From JBDZVM01 sp040255675 (GTDB lineage Bacteria > Actinomycetota > Actinomycetes > Acidothermales > Acidothermaceae), in NCBI GenBank assembly GCA_040255675.1, contig JBDZVM010000017.1, positions 1-64,000 of the forward strand: a stretch of 64,000 bases of DNA, in the 5' to 3' direction. The position numbers and the translations under genes were made by a program. This document shows positions 61,615 through 64,000 of the stretch, piece after piece (within the stretch, counting starts at the first letter, position 1; every line of letters begins with the position of its first letter). The notes beneath the pieces were generated by a model. That model was not told the origin of the DNA. It made no database searches and saw only the letters and a list, made by a program, of their open reading frames with translations.

Positions 61615-62774
61615 TCCGACCCTCCCGGAAAAAGGCTCGCGTCGCGTGTTTGGCCGCGCGGCGACAACAGGCGCCACAGCGCCTCGACGAAGTAACTGTC
61701 GCCGACTATCACTGACTCACCGATGCCATGCTTGTGTGGAACGTCGAGGGCCGCATCGCTCACCAGGCCAGTGCCGGGCGCACGGCCGAGCACGTACTTC
61801 TCCGCGAGCCGCGTCACCATCTCCCGCCCGTAGTCGAGCAACTCAGCCCGCTTGCGGTCGTATACCAGGTTGGCGAGTTCGAGCACGCCCGCGTACGCTA
61901 GCGTCGCCGCGAAGCTGTCTCGGATCGGCTCTTCGCCGCTGGGCAGGTCGAAGTCCCACAGCGGCGACGGATCGTCTTGAACGTGGTCGATCCAGTAGTT
62001 CGTCATCCGCTCGGCGAGTTGCACATACCGGGCATCGCCGGTGAGCCGCGCCGCCGAGGCGAATCCATATATTCCCCAGGCCTGGCCCCGCGACCAGCAG
62101 CCGTCGGGCGAAAAGCCCTGATAGGTGTCGACGCCCACGGGTTTGCCCTGCGCGTCGAACCGCAACACCTGGGCCACCGAGCCGTCAGGACGAATCAACC
62201 ACTGCGCGATGAGTTCGATGGCCTCGCGAGCGGCTCGCTCCAACTCGGCGTCGTTGGTCTGTCTCGCGAGCCAGATCGGAACGGTCAGGTTGATGACGTC
62301 GTCGATCGTTGTGAACGGAAAAGCGGAATCGGCGGGAGCGCCGAAAGATTTCATATAGCCGATTTCGCGGAACCGACTCGAAACCGTCTGCGCCGCCTTC
62401 AGCGCCATCGCCACCATGGATCGGTCGTCACCGATTGATACGCCCACGAGGGCGCCTCGAAAGAACATGTGACTCACCGAGGCGAAGCTGCGAAGTGTCG
62501 CACGGTTTTCCAGACGACCGCTCCACAACCTCGCGGCGTCCTCCGCGACTGCATGCCCCCCATCAGTGCGCCCGTGCGACGAGGCAAACCAAAGTATGGC
62601 CGGAAGGTCGCCGACCATCCAAGAACCGTGATGCGGCAGCACGCCCCCGTCGTCCTGCTCTACGTCGATGGTGTTCCAGTGGCCGTCGTGCGTCCAGAGG
62701 GGAAAAGCGGCGCCTTCAGCGAGGACGGCGGCGTGATCGTGCACCTGATTCCACGCCTCATGCAAGATTTCCAT
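61611..62774 (-). CDS. GH88-family unsaturated glucuronyl hydrolase
   Basis: Cuts delta-4,5-unsaturated uronic acid from the end of oligosaccharides made by polysaccharide lyases. The 387-residue (alpha/alpha)6-barrel protein has the catalytic-type Asp in FTTIDDVINLTVPIWLA, GSWMVGDLPAILWFA, and the conserved SRGQAWGIYGFASA. No secretion signal is visible, so it acts in the cytoplasm on imported sugars. It is followed by the Gfo/Idh/MocA and SDR genes. The gap 62775-62908 to the permease shows no gene. Confidence 0.87.
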   Translation of the reverse strand: MEILHEAWNQVHDHAAVLAEGAAFPLWTHDGHWNTIDVEQDDGGVLPHHGSWMVGDLPAILWFASSHGRTDGGHAVAEDAARLWSGRLENRATLRSFASVSHMFFRGALVGVSIGDDRSMVAMALKAAQTVSSRFREIGYMKSFGAPADSAFPFTTIDDVINLTVPIWLARQTNDAELERAAREAIELIAQWLIRPDGSVAQVLRFDAQGKPVGVDTYQGFSPDGCWSRGQAWGIYGFASAARLTGDARYVQLAERMTNYWIDHVQDDPSPLWDFDLPSGEEPIRDSFAATLAYAGVLELANLVYDRKRAELLDYGREMVTRLAEKYVLGRAPGTGLVSDAALDVPHKHGIGESVIVGDSYFVEALWRLLSPRGQTRDASLFPGGSE

Positions 62775-62908
62775 GCGTTACCAATCTCAAATGGCGGCTG
62801 GGTGGCGCATCCGTTTTGCGCGCGTCCAGCAAATCGGGCTGATGCGACGGGCTGCCACGACGCCTTGCACGTCTACGGCCACCGTCTGATAGGAATCGCG
62901 CTACGGCA

Positions 62909-63832
62909 TCACCCTTTGGTGGCGCCGAGCGTGAGGCCGGCCACGAACTGCTTTTGCAAGACGATGAACACGAGCAGCGTGGGCACCGCCGCGAGAAGTG
63001 CCGCCGCCGCAATAAGGTTTTGGTTGGCTATGAATTCACCCTGCAGGTCAGCCAACGCGGAGGTGATCGGACGGCGATTGCCGGTCGAAATCAGCGTGAT
63101 CGCCCAGAAGAAGTCGTTGTAGATCCAGGTCGTCAAGAGCGTGCCGAGCGCGCCCAGGGCCGGCCTGCTCATCGGAATCGTCAGCCGCCAGTACTGGGTC
63201 CAGATCGACGCCCCGTCGACCCGGGCGGCCTCGTAAATCTCCGCCGGAATCGTCTTGAAATAGTTGCTCAGCACGAAGACACAGAATCCGACCTGGAACG
63301 CCACATTGACGACGATCAGGCCAGCGATTGAGTTGTATAGCAATCCGCTTTCGCTGATGAAGTGTGGCACCGGAATCATCAGGTAGAGCCGGTAGAGCGG
63401 AGTAATAATCACCTGCTGCGGAAGCAGGTTGCCCGCCGTAAAGATGATCAGCAGCGCTATGTTCAATCGGGTGCTAAACCGAGTGACGACGAACGCGACA
63501 CACGAAGCGAGGAACAGCGTGAGAATCACCCCGGGAATGGTGATCCACGCCGAGTTCAAGAAGTATTGAAGCATGTTCGACTGCGTCCACGCGTTGACAA
63601 AGTTGTCGAACGACAGGTGATGAGGCAGCGAAACGTATCCGTACTTCTTCGTCTCGGCAAAAGGCCGCAGCGCAACGTAGAACGCGAACACCATCGGGAT
63701 GAGCCACAGCACGGTGGCCCCGATCATGAAGACCTGTGCGGCTATTCGGCCCGGGTGTCGCTTGCGCTTTGGGCGTGTCGCCGCCACGCCCGGCTCAGTG
63801 CCGCCTCGCATCGCGAGGGCTGGGGTACTCAC
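62909..63832 (-). CDS. ABC sugar permease, MalG type
   Basis: A 307-residue CUT1 permease with six predicted helices. Its last cytoplasmic loop has the EAA motif YEAARVDGASIWTQYWRLTIPMSRPALG, which contacts the ATPase. The N-terminal 30 residues are basic and cytoplasmic. The GTG/TGA overlap with the partner permease upstream (63829-63832) implies joint synthesis. It likely imports the oligosaccharide cut by the GH88 enzyme. Confidence 0.9.
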   Translation of the reverse strand: MSTPALAMRGGTEPGVAATRPKRKRHPGRIAAQVFMIGATVLWLIPMVFAFYVALRPFAETKKYGYVSLPHHLSFDNFVNAWTQSNMLQYFLNSAWITIPGVILTLFLASCVAFVVTRFSTRLNIALLIIFTAGNLLPQQVIITPLYRLYLMIPVPHFISESGLLYNSIAGLIVVNVAFQVGFCVFVLSNYFKTIPAEIYEAARVDGASIWTQYWRLTIPMSRPALGALGTLLTTWIYNDFFWAITLISTGNRRPITSALADLQGEFIANQNLIAAAALLAAVPTLLVFIVLQKQFVAGLTLGATKG

Positions 63833-64000
63833 GCTCGTCTCTCCCGGTGAAACGTCTGATACAAGAAGATGGTGATCGGCACCAACGAGATCACGAGCAA
63901 TACCACACCCAGCGCGGAACCGAATCCTATTCGGTGCACCTCACCGACGATGTTGTTCGTCACCAGCACTGACAAGAGCTCCAGACCGTTGTGGCCCTTG
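63829..64000 (-). CDS. ABC sugar permease, MalF type (C-terminal part, cut by window edge)
   Basis: The last 56 or so residues of a permease are visible, ending GFGSALGVVLLVISLVPITIFLYQTFHRERRA. It includes one membrane helix and the VTNNIVGEVHRIGFG loop typical of the MalF-type partner, whose final helix and basic end are recognisable. The gene continues beyond the right edge. Its stop overlaps the MalG-type gene start by 4 bp. Confidence 0.8.
   Translation of the reverse strand, partial: KGHNGLELLSVLVTNNIVGEVHRIGFGSALGVVLLVISLVPITIFLYQTFHRERRA

Overview
The window is a high-G+C, densely packed chromosome segment with no phage, plasmid, IS or CRISPR features. It reads as an actinobacterium (Actinomycetota). 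The evidence is the CysM-CysO-Mec sulfur module beside ClpS/DUF2017 and pncB, the MBL-RNase PH-RdgB block, a SigE-type sigma factor, a DUF3618 protein, frequent GTG starts with 4-bp stop/start overlaps, several probably leaderless genes and an HpnC-HpnH hopanoid cluster. The species cannot be named from sequence alone.

Layout: (1) 1-2165, a minus-strand operon of COG4280 membrane protein, small membrane protein and fumarylacetoacetase. (2) 2236-7763, a Leloir galactose locus: DeoR regulator, galM, and galT-galE-galK with an operator-like region. (3) 7974-11207, a giant sedolisin-type (S53) protein with wall-binding repeats, whose catalytic Ser is replaced by Asn. (4) 11218-21452, mixed genes: GroES-like protein, DUF3618, glucose dehydrogenase, peroxiredoxin, an unusual tRNA, a SigE-type sigma factor with a membrane partner, hydroxyacyl-CoA dehydrogenase, a 737-residue orphan protein, and a GntR/MFS pair. 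(5) 21492-24181, the housekeeping block MBL, rph, rdgB plus an unknown gene.

(6) 24331-43962 is a catabolic region. A ribose-type ABC transporter leads into a three-subunit molybdenum hydroxylase, a CoxG-like protein and an enoyl-CoA hydratase. A divergent GntR regulator, an acyl-CoA ligase and an SDR follow. A second operon encodes methylmalonate-semialdehyde dehydrogenase, a DUF1185 protein, DhaK, DhaL and an IclR regulator. In mycobacteria the flanking blocks (cysM side and MBL-rph-rdgB side) are nearly adjacent, so this looks like about 20 kb of catabolic DNA lying between conserved neighbours, with the usual rhomboid and murI genes missing.

(7) 44220-48311, cysM, cysO (with an unusual C-terminal extension), mec, DUF2017, clpS and divergent pncB. 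(8) 48651-56653, a translationally coupled hopanoid operon from squalene formation (HpnC/D/E) through squalene-hopene cyclase to adenosylhopane (HpnH) and an HpnG-like nucleosidase. (9) 56766-59803, an AI-2E family membrane protein, a single-domain ATPase (RsbW-like) and a DUF3048 lipoprotein. (10) 59804-64000, an oligosaccharide utilisation operon (two sugar permeases, GH88 hydrolase, Gfo/Idh/MocA oxidoreductase, SDR) running off the right edge.

Non-coding points of note are a family of three intergenic palindromic elements (about 4105, 48325 and 58045), short tandem duplications of two gene 3' ends, and several operator-like palindromes beside regulators.
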